A stretch of DNA of 64,000 nt, taken from Agelaius tricolor (lineage: Eukaryota > Chordata > Aves > Passeriformes > Icteridae). The stretch lies in assembly GCA_023055355.1 (NCBI GenBank), contig JALJCS010000050.1, forward strand, positions 2,232,001 through 2,296,000, written 5' to 3'. Below, piece after piece: positions 11,223 to 22,515 of this stretch. The position numbers and the translations under genes are program-made. Under the pieces are notes generated by a model. The model was not told the DNA's origin and did no database searches. It was given only the letters and a program-made list of their open reading frames with translations. Every line of letters begins with the position of its first letter. The first letter of the stretch is position 1.

Positions 11223-12931
11223 ATGAGTACAAAAGGAGAAAGAAATTTGTTGCTAGGACCCTGCCCTGCTTGGCGAGCTACCTTAATTATTATAACCCTG
11301 AGCCTCCCGGCTGCCTGGGGAAACCCTCATCAGCCTTACAAAGAGAACAGGATCCCCCTAAATAAATGGACCCTGATCCCTGACTGGTCTCAGGCCTTTT
11401 TGCAAACTACCGGATCTATGGGGAATACCACAGGTTTAAGTTTACTAACATTAGTACTGCATGACAGTCTGCCGTACGCTAGACACGAATGGAAGAAGCG
11501 GAAAACCTGGCAGCTTCAAGGAGTAGTGGGAGAACAAATTAATATTGGATGTCGAATGGTTAATGGGTCTGACTATACTAACACAATTGCAATCAGTGTT
11601 TCCATGGGTCAGGAGGATAAACAAATAGCAGATTGTGCATACCCAATAACACGAGACTGCTGGCAAAACTTCACATTAACTCACACTGCAGAGGTAGTCT
11701 GTCTCTGGTCGAAAGATACACAGGGCCTTTCTTTTAAATTTATAATAGATACTAAAACGCACTCTACCACTGCTGAACCTCACAATATCACCACTCCACC
11801 CGCACCACCAGTCATACTCACCCCAAAAATTTTCAAAATTGGACCTTATATAATCAGGAAAACTGGTTAACAACAAATATTCAATCCAGCATGGTCTCTC
11901 AAACAGGTCAAACTGATGATGCAGACCAATGTTTCAGACATCCAGCCAGCTTGTTCTCCGTTCTTGCAAACATCCTTTGAAGGCTGGACCATTTGGCTCT
12001 GGAAACGCAGCTCTTTTAAACCAAGGAAACCTAGAGATGTGACCGGTGTTCTAGGTACAGGATTGGGAATTCTGAATAGCATTGATTCAGAAGTACTAAT
12101 GAACAAATTGGCTGCTATGACTAGAGATCTGTCCAAATTACAGCAAGCACTGAAGTCATCTCTGTTAGCCTTGGGGACACACCAGTGGATGCTGTCAAAC
12201 ATTTTGCCAAATTGGGAAAGAGTAAATGTGAACGATCACAAATTGGTGATTGATGCTCTTAGTGCTGCACAAAATAATGTTTCCTTAGCCCTCAGCTGTA
12301 TCCAGACACAATTGTGGATGCAGTCAGTTTCTGCCTTGATTATAAGAGAAGGCGAGGAAGGCACTTTCCCCACAGAAATTCGGAAAATAATCTGGGACAA
12401 TGCCACCGATTTTGAAAGAGAATTCCAATCCTGGTGGAAACTGGTGAATTTTACCTATAATGCTATTTCAAATACAGCTACTGCTTTTGTCTTGACCATA
12501 CGCAATGCCTCTGTACATCTAGTTTTTCCTGTTATTGCATTAGGAATAAACCATGACGGAGCTGTTCTCTATCCTATAGAACATAGGGGATGGGCCCATC
12601 AGTTTGATGACAAATGGCAAACTGTTGATTTGGAATCTTGTATTATCTGAGAACAACTGGGGTTCATCTGTGAAGGCAATGGAATTATAGCTCAAGATAT
12701 CTGTTTAGACACGGAGCAAAACATCTGTCATTTTGAGATTCGTCCTAACGAGACTTCTAAAACAGTTCTTATATACATGGGCAATGGATGTGCGTGTCTT
12801 AGAACTATTTGTGATTCTGTGCTTGTAGATAATATTGTGGTGGATACAAAGAATGACTCAAACTTCTGTGCTTGTAACTTCACTAAGATTACAGGGTGTG
12901 ATATCACTCATGAAGCTCAAGTCACCTCTTA
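11223..12931 (+). pseudogene. env: ERV env with two in-frame stops, no membrane anchor
   Basis: Env would mediate entry. The ATG at 11223 precedes a signal peptide (hydrophobic core LIIITLSLPAAWG). A single frame of about 569 codons runs to TAA 12929, broken by TAA at 11868 and TGA at 12648. Several N-X-S/T sites are visible. A basic KPRKPR stretch near 12027 precedes a Gly-rich segment (VLGTGLGILNS) that could be a cleavage site and fusion peptide, followed by a heptad-like region. No CX6CC motif and no C-terminal transmembrane helix are present, so the protein would be soluble even without the stops. Remarkably, the frame is otherwise kept over 1.7 kb. Confidence 0.7.
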
Positions 12932-13110
12932 ATAACCTCTCTGATTTGGCCTTATCATAAAGCAGCGCAATAGGGCTCAGGAGCTCAGTCCCTGGGTAGG
13001 GACCGGGTGCCCGAAGCCAGCTCGCTCATGCCAAGGCCACGGGGCTACCATCTAGCAAGCATGGTGATTATCAGCTCTATAGTGATTACAAGCTCTCAGG
13101 ATTTCAGCTT
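12932..13110. other. ERV 3' flank, truncated end
   Basis: No copy of the 4370-4867 LTR is found here, so the provirus is cut off after env. The words CTAGCAAGCA (13052) and TGCTTGCTAG (13111) form a 10-bp inverted pair around a 49-bp spacer, perhaps the scar of a second insertion. Confidence 0.4.
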
Positions 13111-13570
13111 TGCTTGCTAGGTAGTGCTGCCCCGGGCTTGAGGCTGCAGCAGACGGAGAGAGAGGAGAAGGAGAGGGCGCAGGCTGTTCCACGGAGGTGG
13201 CTTTATTTGGGGAGGTCCGTGAAGGGTCTCTGCTCTTCTTCTTTCTCCCCTAATGGGGTACAGTATGTTTCTTTTATAGGGTTGGAAAGGATCCAAGCTT
13301 GACCAATGGGGGGGTTAACATGACATTGCCTTATAGGGTTACAGAGATAGGTTAGGGGTGGAGGACAGGGAAACAGGAATTTTCTTTTGCTGTTTCAGCA
13401 TTCCTATTGTTCATATTCTCCATGGTGCTTTTCCTAAATCTATGGGGTTTACTACAGGGCTCCTCCGAGTGCACAAAGCCCAAAGGAGCTGCACCTCGAC
13501 CAGAATTATCTTCAAGAATTAGTTTTGTCAGGAGTGGAATTAATGAAAAAGATTTCAATGAGCAATTACT
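13111..13570 (-). mobile_element. LTR-like segment, minus orientation
   Basis: The minus strand shows a TATA-like CTATAAAAG (about 13274-13282) and, about 70 bp further on, AATAAA (13202-13207). This is the promoter-to-polyadenylation spacing of an LTR. The outer limits are uncertain and no internal retroviral sequence is attached. Confidence 0.5.
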
Positions 13571-13612
13571 TTAACTGATTTTTTTCCCCCATGTTCAAGA
13601 TTTTCTCTCCTT

Positions 13613-14334
13613 AGTTTTCTTTTCATAAGAAGCAATATAACATTATTTTCTAATTGATATTGAAGCAGGGTGTTCCCTAAGGAAGTCTTGACGGTAGGAA
13701 AAGTCTTCCTTGAGGTCAGGCACTGCCTCTATGGATAAAACTTTGTTTCTCACATTTCCAATACTGCCATTTCTCTCCTGGGCCTCCGAGCACCTGCATC
13801 CCTCTTCCCCTGTGAGCTGCGTCTCAGCTGCTTTTATTTTTTGGGAAGTTAATGATGTTTTCTGTGGTGGTGAAACAGCAGCCAAAGGCCGACAAACTGA
13901 ATCCTGACCTGAGCCGACAGAAGCCATGAGAAAGCTGACAACTCTTTGTGAGAACAGAGCTGTGCAGCAGTGAAAAACAACTTGTTTTTCCTGAGAAAGA
14001 GCTCTAGGGCTGTGGAAAACAACTGACTTTCCCTGAAAAAGAGCTCTAGGACTGTGATAAACACTAGCCACCCACATAAACTGTTTTTTCACTCTTAGAT
14101 GGAAAAATGAAAACTCTCTCTCACAAACAACTTTTCCTGCACTTACACACCAGGGGATTGAGTGACCAATCAATCACCTGTGGGTAAACAATCTCCAAAC
14201 ACATTCTGCACATCAGCCCAACACAGGAGAAGCAACTGAGATAAGCATTGTTTTCCTTTTCCTCTGAGGCTTCTCAGCTGCCCAGGAGAAAAATCCTGGG
14301 CGGAGGGATTTTTTCAGAGAATGTGAATGCCACA
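13613..14334 (-). mobile_element. LTR, minus orientation
   Basis: The right end is CCACA, giving TGTGGCATTCACATT on the minus strand, a start I recognise from passerine LTRs. The body contains two to three imperfect tandem units of about 55 bp (AGAGCTCTAGG motif at about 13998 and 14039). The left boundary is approximate. Confidence 0.55.
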
Positions 14335-14335
14335 G

Positions 14336-14821
14336 TGTTAGAGATGAGTAATGAGATGGTTGGCTCTCCCAATTAAAGGGTGAACATGATAAGTATGTTA
14401 AGAGAAGTTGTACAGATGTAGAGTTCTGTTACTGCAATGTGTCCCCCCCGCCCAGCATTGTTATCCCGGGATGATCTTGGTAGTGCGGGCATTTGGGGAG
14501 GGGCAGATTGTTCCTAAGAGGCACGGCTTAGCAACAGCTGAGCTCCAATCCAGTTCCAAGAAAGCAGTCTGCAGCAATGGACAGCGACCAAGAGTCAAGA
14601 GACAGCCTTTGGGAGGAGCTAGGGCTGCCTGTTGCAACAGCAAGGATATAAAAGGGAGAGCAGCCATTGTGTGGATGAGCCAGCCCCGTGGTTACCAGCC
14701 ACGAAGTGGGGGAGGCTCCCAGCACTGTTACTTTTTCCTTATTTAGTCCTTTTGTTGTAAGTTTTGTTAACTTTTTAATAGACCTTTCAAAATTTTGAGA
14801 CGTGAACAGTCATTTTTCACA
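14336..14821 (+). mobile_element. solo LTR, plus orientation
   Basis: Starts TGTTAGAG one base after the preceding LTR and ends TTTTTCACA. A TATA box (GATATAAAAGG) lies near 14645, and a degenerate polyadenylation motif (TTAATAGACC) near 14777. No internal sequence and no clear target duplication are seen. Confidence 0.6.
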
Positions 14822-15059
14822 GGGAGAAAAAGTTTTAAAAAAAAGCTTTTTTTTTAAATATATCATTTTCTTTAAAACCCAGGCCATGCCGACTTCTCTC
14901 ACAGTGAACCACAGCCTTTCTCACCACCTGCACAGCCCCCCCTCCACTCAACCCATTCCCCCTGGACTCTGCACAACTCCCAACACACCATTTGTCTGGG
15001 GGAAAGCACAGACTGTGTCAAGGCAGCAGAGCCCAGACCTGGCCTGACTTCCCCAGACC

Positions 15060-16130
15060 ACTGGAAAGGAGGAAATCCAGACCCACGGACACACACACAG
15101 ACACAGAGCAAAGCTTTGCTCAAAGGGTTTATTGACTATTGATTGATTATTCTTCAGGGGAAATGGCCCAGGGCTCAAAGGGTTCAGGGGGTTCCTGCAG
15201 GGATGATCATCTCCTCATGCCACTGGAGAGGAAAAAGGACACTGGTCCTTGCCAGCCTAAAAGACAAAGCCCAGAAGGTGACCTCTGGAGCCCACTGGGC
15301 CATGGCTGGGCTTTGTCCCCAGCCCTGTCCCTGCAGGCACGGCTCACCTAGGCATCCAGAGAGGCAGCCAGGCGCTTCTGCCGCAGGAGAGCCCGCAGCT
15401 CTTCAGCCACAGGGGGCTGGGGACAAAGGCAGCGTTAGAGACACACTGGGGGCACTGGGCTGCACTGGGAGGCAGGGGAGAGCAGGGGGACCTTGGGGAA
15501 GGGGCTGTGGGAGCAATGGGGTGCAGGAGCTGCTGTGCTGCTGCCCAGAAGCACTGGGCCCCTGGCCAAGAGGCACAGCTGGGGCAGGGGCTGCATGGGA
15601 CATGGGGTAGTGGGCACCTGTTCCCAGGCAGCCACTCAGAGCTAATTGGGGTAACAGAGGTGCCCTGTGAGGAGGAGGAGGGGTGTTGGTGCCCTGCCAG
15701 CCTCTCTGACAAGCCCTGTTTACCCAGGCCCTGAGGCACCAGGAGCACATTCAGACATCTTGGGCTTCCAGGAAGGAAAATCCACACTGAAGTGGTTCCT
15801 GAGAGCTGTCCATGGCTGTGATTCCTGTTGGACATTCCAGGGCATTAGTGAAGGGTTCTGCACATCTTTTTCCCCAGGGACATTGTGCATCCATCAGTGA
15901 AGTGTTATGGCCCAGCTGGGAAAACATTTCAGGCCACTGCCTTGGCTGTTTGCTCTGGAACTCACCCAAGGAGGCGCAGGGCGCCGGAAGATTTTTCTGT
16001 GGAGTGCCCCAGGGCTGAGAGACCAGAGGGTCCCTGTGGGGGATCCTTGACCAGATGGACAAGAGCTGCGATGTCATTGGCTTGCTAAGGACACCTTGGA
16101 ATGGAATTGAGGACATGTCCGCAGGGTTCT
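15060..16130 (-). repeat. duplicated block containing a truncated peptide-gene copy
   Basis: 15060-15610 matches 21905-22765 (3' UTR and last exon of the gene at 22516-23793), with about 210 nt (15410-15600) nearly identical. 15610-16130 matches 24600-25130, which lies upstream of that gene. The 1.8 kb between these segments in the other copy, holding exons 1-3 and the promoter, is missing here. Confidence 0.85.
15348..15416 (-). pseudogene. orphan last exon of the small secreted-peptide gene
   Basis: A CCCCAG acceptor on the minus strand leads into 69 nt ending in TAG at 15350-15348. The exon encodes PPVAEELRALLRQKR and six more residues, 22 in all. The length matches exon 4 of the full gene and the frame is open, but seven or so residues differ. 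A polyadenylation signal (AATAAA, minus strand 15133-15128) is retained. With no upstream exons it is probably dead, unless spliced to an unseen exon. Confidence 0.65.
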
Positions 16131-16439
16131 AATTGCAGAATAATGGCCAAGGAGAGATCCAGACCTCCTTGGAGATCAGTGCCAGTCAGGGGGGTGGCGC
16201 TGGACAGCCACTGACCACGTGCCAACAGCCCGGGCAGAAGGAGCTGGACGTGCCCAGAGGCTCCCAGTGTGGGCAGATTGGCCCTGCAGCCTCAGGGACC
16301 CCATGGGAATGTCCCTGCCGCCCTCGGGGCTGTGCATGAGCTGTGCAGAATCTCTCCCTCCAGCTCTCAGCAGCATTTCAGCAATGAGCTATTTCCCCTC
16401 TTTGACTGACCGGTGCTTTTGCACAAACAATTTACATCA

Positions 16440-16840
16440 GGGTCCTCGGCACAGGAAAGGCTCAGACTTCATGGAGCAGCTCCAGAGGAGGCTGAGATGC
16501 TCCAAAGTGTTGGAGCACCTCTGTGACAGAGACAGGCTGGGGGAGTTGGGGTGGTTCAGCCTAGAGCAGAAAAGGCTGTGGGGAGACCCCATTGTGACCT
16601 TGCAGCACTTCAAGGAACCTCACAGGAAATGTGGGGAGAAATATTTTAGTAGGCCTGTCTCAATTGGAGAAGGGGAAATGGTTTTAAAGCAGAAGAGAAT
16701 AAGTTCAGACTGGAGATAAGGAGGAAATATTTGATGCTGTGGTGGTGAAACCCTGGCATAGGTTTCCTGGACACCTGGTGGATGCTCCATCTTTGGAAAT
16801 ATTCCTGGTTGGATGGGCTCTGAGCAGCAGGATGGAGGAA
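16440..16840 (+). mobile_element. CR1 LINE 3' fragment
   Basis: The block reads like the 3' end of CR1 in plus orientation: a segment of the type CTCCAGAGGAGGCTGAG, then AGCCTAGAGCAGAAAAGGCTG, then the motif about the window's rate, and a degraded end near 16840. The reverse transcriptase is absent, so it is a dead 5'-truncated copy. Confidence 0.65.
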
Positions 16841-17814
16841 AAGATGTCTCTGCTCCCACCCCACAGGAGGCCCTGTGGTGTCAGCTACCAGAGGGGTCAG
16901 TGTCTCTTGCAGGATTCAATTCCCCCAGAGAGCGGAGGAAACACACAGCAGCACAGATGGCAGGAACGTCCTCCCGTGGAGATGGGAATATTCTGGATCA
17001 ACAGGCTCAGGCTGCCCAGTTTTGTGTCTTTGTAGATGGACACCAGTGTCAGAAGAGACTGAGAACCAGGAGCCCCCCCCAGTGTCTCTGAGTGCCCTTG
17101 GTTCCAGGAGGCCCCACAGAATCCCAGGGTGTGGCAGTAAGTTCCTTTGTTCTGAAACTGTGGTGTTATAAGCAAAAGTAGTTTGTTCCAGTTGTCTCCC
17201 ATGCATGTTGGTTTGCCCTGGGGATGTACCTTCCCATCCCCCTGTCCATCTACCTCAAGACCTCCTGCTTGTTCCAGATCCTTCCCTGCCACTCAGGGAA
17301 ACCCTGCCCGCCTCCCTTGTCCATTACAGAAACCCCACCTTTCTCTCTAGAAACTTCTGGGTCCACCTTGTATCCCTCGAATACCCATTGGTGTGCTCAG
17401 TCCACTCTCCTCCCCTGTTGTTGCCCACTGGTTGCCATAATGTGTGCCCTGCCCTGTGCTCCTCCCCAGGTTTCTGCTATTGGTCCTTGTTTGCATCCTC
17501 CCCATGTTCCCTGTCCCATACTGAAGCTGTTGTAACCCTGCATTTGCTGTCACTTGTCCCTGCACCCTCTTGGAGAGTAAAACCTGTTGGGAGCATGCAG
17601 AAGTGATCCCTCTCTTTGCTTGGCTCTGGATTCCTCATCTCGGGACAACATCAGTAGCTGCACAGAGCAGCTTGCTGCTTCTGGGAGACAAGCAGCCCTG
17701 CTTGTACCACCAGCCAAACCGGCCTCAAGGGCAGGCAGGGAGTGGCCACTCCTGGCACGGGCCAGGAGACAGGGCTGGCTGCAGACATCTGCGAGTGGCC
17801 ACCGTGTCACCAGG
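16841..17814. other. no gene seen
   Basis: Unique-looking, moderately GC-rich DNA with pyrimidine-rich stretches (17220-17580). No coding exon, LTR or RNA gene could be supported. Confidence 0.5.
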
Positions 17815-18320
17815 GCCCCTTTGGCCCCATGAGGCCCCAGAGAATCCCAGGGCCCCTTTGGCTCCAAGAGGCCCCAGAGAATCCCAGGGCCCCTTTGGCT
17901 CCATGAGGCCCCAGAGAATCCCAGGCCCCCTTTGGTTCCCTGAGGCCCCAGAGAATCCCAGGGCCCCTTTGGCTCCATGAGGCCCCACAGAATCCCAGGG
18001 CCTCTTTGGCTCCAAGGGGCCCCACAATGTCACAAGGACCCCTGGACACCACAAGGCCCTGAGGTATCCCAATGGATCCTTGGTTCCAACCGGCCGTGCT
18101 GTGTCACAAGGGCCTCTGGATTCCCTGAGACCCCCCAGTGTCACAGTGTCCCCTTGTTTCCACAAGCCACAGGGTCACAATGGTCCCTGAGCATCTTTAG
18201 GCACCAGAGTGTCACAGCATCCCCTCAGTTCCATGAACTCCACAGTGTCACAATGTCCCCTTGGCTCCATTTAGTCCTGCAGTGTCACAATGGTTCCTGG
18301 GATCCATGAGGCCCTGAGGG
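17815..18320. repeat. minisatellite, about 36-bp unit
   Basis: The core AGAATCCCAGGGCCCCTTTG recurs about every 36-38 bp from 17815 to about 18020. It then loosens into units of about 45 bp containing CAGTGTCACA. Open frames across it are by-products of the period. Confidence 0.85.
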
Positions 18321-18489
18321 ATCACAGTGGATGGTTCCATGAAGCCCCACAGGTTGGCAGTCTCCTCTTGGTTCCATTCTACAAGAACCCAGAGTGTCAC
18401 AGAGCCCCTGTGATCCCATGAGTCCCTGCAGTGTCACCATGTCCCCATGAGTCCCTGCAGTGTCACCATGTCCCCAGGAGGCCCTTGCA

Positions 18490-19905
18490 GTGTCACAGAG
18501 GAGCAGCACTGGAGTGGGCACAGCACCAGGGGAGGTTTGGCAGCGTTCCCCTCTCTGTGACACCACAGCAGTGGCAGCTACAATGTTCCCCACTCTGTGA
18601 CACTACAGGTGTGGCAGTACCATGTCCCCTTCTCTGTGACACCACAAGGGTGGCAGCCCCAAAATTCCACTCTTTATGACCCCACAGCAATGGCTGCCCC
18701 AACGTTCCCTTCTCTGTCAAACCAGAGCAATAGCAGCACCAACATTCCCCTCTGTGTGATACCACAGTGGTGGCAATCCTGATCTTCCCCTCTGTGTGAC
18801 ACCACAGTGGTGGCAATCCTGACCTTCCCCTCTGTGTGTCACTGCAGCTATGGCAGCCCTAAGTCCCTTTTCTGTGACACTACAGCAGTGACAGCCCCAA
18901 CATTGCCCTCTCTGTGACACCACAGCTGTGACACCCTAATCTCCCTCTCTGTGACACCAGAGGTGGCAGCCCCAGCGTTCCCCTCTGTCTGACACCAACA
19001 CAGTGGCAAACCAAAGATTCCCCTCTCTATGAGGAAACAATGGTGGCAGCCCCAGCGTTCCAATCTCTGTGACACTGCAGCAGTGCAGCCCCAACGTTCC
19101 CCTCTCTGTGACACCACAGCAATGGCAGCCCCAGTGTCCCACTGTCTGTGACACCACAGCGGTCACAACCTCAACTTTCCCTCCTTGTGACTCTGCAGCT
19201 GTGGCAGCCCAGAAGTTCTCTCAGTGACACCATTGCTATGGCAGCCCCAGTGTCCCCCCCTCTGTGGCACCGCAGCAGTGGAAGCCCCAAAGTTCCCCTC
19301 TCTCTGTCACTCCAGGGGTGGCTGTCTAAAGTTCTACTCTCTATGACAGCAGCACAGTGGCAGTTGCAACATTCCCCTCTCTGTGACACCTCAACATTTG
19401 CAGCCCCAGTGTTCCCCTGTCAGTGACACCACAGTGGTGGCAACCGCAGTGTTCCCCTCTCTGTGACATGACAGCGGTGGCAAAACCAATGTCCCCTTGT
19501 CTATGACACCAAAGCGATTGCAACCCCTGTGTTCCCCTGTCTGTGACACCACAGAGGTGGCACCCCCAGTGTTCTCCTGTCTATGACAGCATTGCAGGGC
19601 CAGCCCCAACATTCCCCTCTCTGTGACCCCTCAGCCCTGGCAGCCGCTGTGACAGCACAGCTGTGGCAGTCCCATTGTCCTGGTCTCTGTGACGGCACAG
19701 CTGTGGCAGCCGCTGTGTTCCCCTCTCTGTGACACCACCGTCCTGGCATCCCCAGCGTTCCCCTCTCTGTGACAGCACAGCTGTGGCAGTCCCAGTGTTC
19801 ATCTCTCTGTGACAGCACAGCTGTGGCAGTCCCGTTGTCCTGGTCTCTGTGACACCACAGTGGTTGCTGCCCGAACGTTCCCCTCTCTGTGACAGCACAG
19901 CCCTG
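18490..19905. repeat. minisatellite, about 40-bp unit
   Basis: About 33 degenerate units of the form TTCCCCTCTCTGTGACACCA followed by CAGCAGTGGCAGCCCCAACG. Nothing coding is supported; minus-strand frames give a repeating CHREGN-type peptide that simply follows the unit. Confidence 0.9.
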
Positions 19906-20139
19906 GCAGCAGCACTTGAACAGAAGCAGCAGCTGTGGAACAACAGGGGAGCAGGGGAGGAGCAGAGACGGAACTCTGGAAGAGCAGGAGATGAGCAGTG
20001 CTGGAGCAGTGTTGGAGCGATGTTGGACAAGCAGAGGAACTGTGCGGGAGCATCCCCAGAGCAGCAGTGGAGCAGCTTTTGAGCAGCAGTGGAGTAACCA
20101 TGGAAAAGGTGGAACAGTGGTGGCACAGGAACCACAGCC

Positions 20140-20585
20140 ATGAACAGTGGTGGCACATTGGTGGCACATTGGAGGCATTTTGGTGGCATGTTGGTGGCAC
20201 GTTGGTGGCACATAGGTGGCACATTGGTGGCACGTTGGTGGCATGTTGGTGGCACGTTGGTGGAACGTTAGTGGCACATTGGTGGCACATTGGAGGCACT
20301 TTGGTAGCACGTTGCTGGCACATTGGTGGCACATTGGAGGCACGTTGGTGGCATGTTGATGCCACGTTGGTGGCACAGTGGTAGCACATAGGTGGCATAT
20401 TGGTGGCATGTTGGTGGCACATTGCTGGCACGTTGGTGGCACATTAGAGGCACGGTGGCACATTGGAGGCACATTAGAGGCACTTTGGTGGCACATTGGT
20501 GGCACATTGGAGGCACATTAGAGGCACGTTGGTGGCACATTGGAGGCACATTAGAGGCACGTTGGTGGCACGTTGGTGGCACAGG
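20140..20585. repeat. minisatellite, 11-12-bp unit GGTGGCACRTT
   Basis: About 37 units of TTGGTGGCACAT and close variants (GAGGCACATTA). It lies 235 bp from the preceding array. The minus strand reads as an open frame of over 300 codons (CHQ/NVPP repeats) only because the unit is 12 bp and lacks stops. Confidence 0.9.
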
Positions 20586-21904
20586 CCCCACAGCTGTGGA
20601 GCAGCGCCGGAGATGCCGAAGCTGCAGGACACAGAGCGGCTCCGAGCGCTGTGTCCTGCAGGAGCCGGCCCCGCACACCAGAGCGATCCCGTCAGGCTGA
20701 CCCAGAGCAGGGGCAGCAGCAGGAATTGCTGCTGGGCTCTGGAAGGCGCGGATGGAGAACATTTAATGGTGGCCTGGGGGTTTGATCCTGCTCATTGTGG
20801 TCGCTTCTGGCGTGCCGGGACAGTCCCAGTCCATCTGAAGTCATGAACTCAGGAGATACTGAGGGCAACAGCAATCAAATTGCCTTCTTTACTGCAGGGA
20901 AACACAGCTTGGGAGAAGTTTCATGATTTCTGATTTAGGAACCAAACTGGGTCAGTTACTGGCCTGTGCTTTGTTCTAGTCCAAGAAGAAATTTCCAAAG
21001 TGCTGCGGTTTGGAGTTACAAACGAGCAACGTGCCTCATCACCTGGATATTGCACTTGGAGTACAGAGCTATTTGTGGTCGTTATGATCAAGAAAACCAC
21101 TGGAATTCTTTTCCCGATTTCACTCTTTATTCCTCTCTCTGGGATGAAGCCTCCAGGACTCCCTGCAGGTCTGCTTTCCAGAATTTGCTCCTCTGGAGTT
21201 GGGATTGGACAAATGAGCAGTGGGAAGAGGGAGGAAAATGGACTGTTCAAACTGCAAACTCTGTTTTTGTAGCCTCTGGATTTCCAGTGTTTAGAAATTG
21301 TCATGTTTTCAACTATCTGCCCAAATCCCACATTTCTCACTTTTGCCCTGGCAGAAAACCTTCCTTTGGCCCCATTTAGGAACTGACCCTCAGAAACACC
21401 TCAGTGCAGATGCTTTTTGGTTGGTTTTGCTAACAGATGACAAGAAAATCAGTGCAAGGGGAGGCATGAGGGAGAGGGCAGAAACAATTCCTTTCTTTTG
21501 TCTTCCTGGTAGAAAATCTCCTGCAGAGGTTGTGCTGCAGCAGGAGACTTGGTGGGCCAAGGGCTGAGGGAAGCGATTCAGCTGAGGCAGCTGAGACATC
21601 TCCTCCCTGGTTTGCAGCCCTGGGGCTGGCAGGGGACACAGCTGCCCCCCGTGCACCCCACAGCCCCTGGAATGGGGGATTCTTCCTGCCTCTGCCAGAT
21701 GCTCCTTCTCCATCCCTGGCCTGGGTGCTCCTGCTCTGAGCTCCCTGCCGTGGTCATTGCTGGCGGTGGGGAGCAGGAGGGAGGAGTTCAGCGCCAGCCT
21801 GGGAGGTGCCAGTGGGGCAGAGATGTGTGGAGGTGACAGTGACAGAGCGACAGGATGTGCAGATGGACACAGGGACAAGACAACACCTCTGGGGGAAACC
21901 TCTT
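20586..21904. other. no gene seen
   Basis: No supported exon or mobile element. A short CA-rich tract occurs at its right edge (about 21931-21962). Confidence 0.4.
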
Positions 21905-21983
21905 TGAGATTCAGAGACATTTCCTTTGGAACACACACACGGACACAGACACACAGACACAGAGTGTAGCTTTGCTGAAAGGG

Positions 21984-21989
21984 TTTATT
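21984..21989 (-). promoter_or_regulatory. polyadenylation signal of the peptide gene
   Basis: TTTATT on the plus strand is AATAAA on the minus strand, about 530 bases after the stop codon at 22516. The homologous signal in the truncated copy is at 15128-15133. Confidence 0.55.
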
Positions 21990-22515
21990 TCTCATTTGAG
22001 GAAAAAGGCCCAGGGCTCACAGGGGATCAGGTGATTTCTCCAGAGGTGATCATCTCCTCATGCCACTGGAGGGGGACAGGACATGATTTTCACCAAGCGT
22101 TCCAGTGCTAAAAGACAGAGCCCAAAATGTGATCCCCTGTGTCCCCTGGACAGGAGAGGGGCCTCGTGCCCACCTCTCTTTCTAGAGGGTGAAAAGAATT
22201 GAGGTTCTGGATAGACCCAGGACAGGATTTGGCCCCTCAGATCCACAGCGTCCCCAAACCCCCTAAGCCCTGGGATGCTCCAAAACTGGCCTGAGAACCT
22301 CCCTGCCCCCAGGGGGACTGTGGGGTTCCCAGAGCTCCCCAAGTGCAAGGAAAGACTTGGGGCTGCTCTATGCAGCCACCTTGGGAAACAGATCAGTGAA
22401 AGCTCCTTTCTGTCCCTCTGCTGGCCCCAAACTCTGCCCACCCAGAACACCCCAGGCTCCCCCATGAACCTCCCAACATCACGTGGGGGTCAGGGGAGCA
22501 CCAAGTGCTGCTCAC

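Noticed and set aside
17224..17606. Plus-strand frames in pyrimidine-rich DNA
   Set aside because: No domain, no splice sites in phase, composition explains them.
19501..20505. Long minus-strand open frame of over 330 codons
   Set aside because: Pure product of the 12-bp and 40-bp minisatellites; the peptide repeats CHQ/NVPP with no domain, splice signals or start context.
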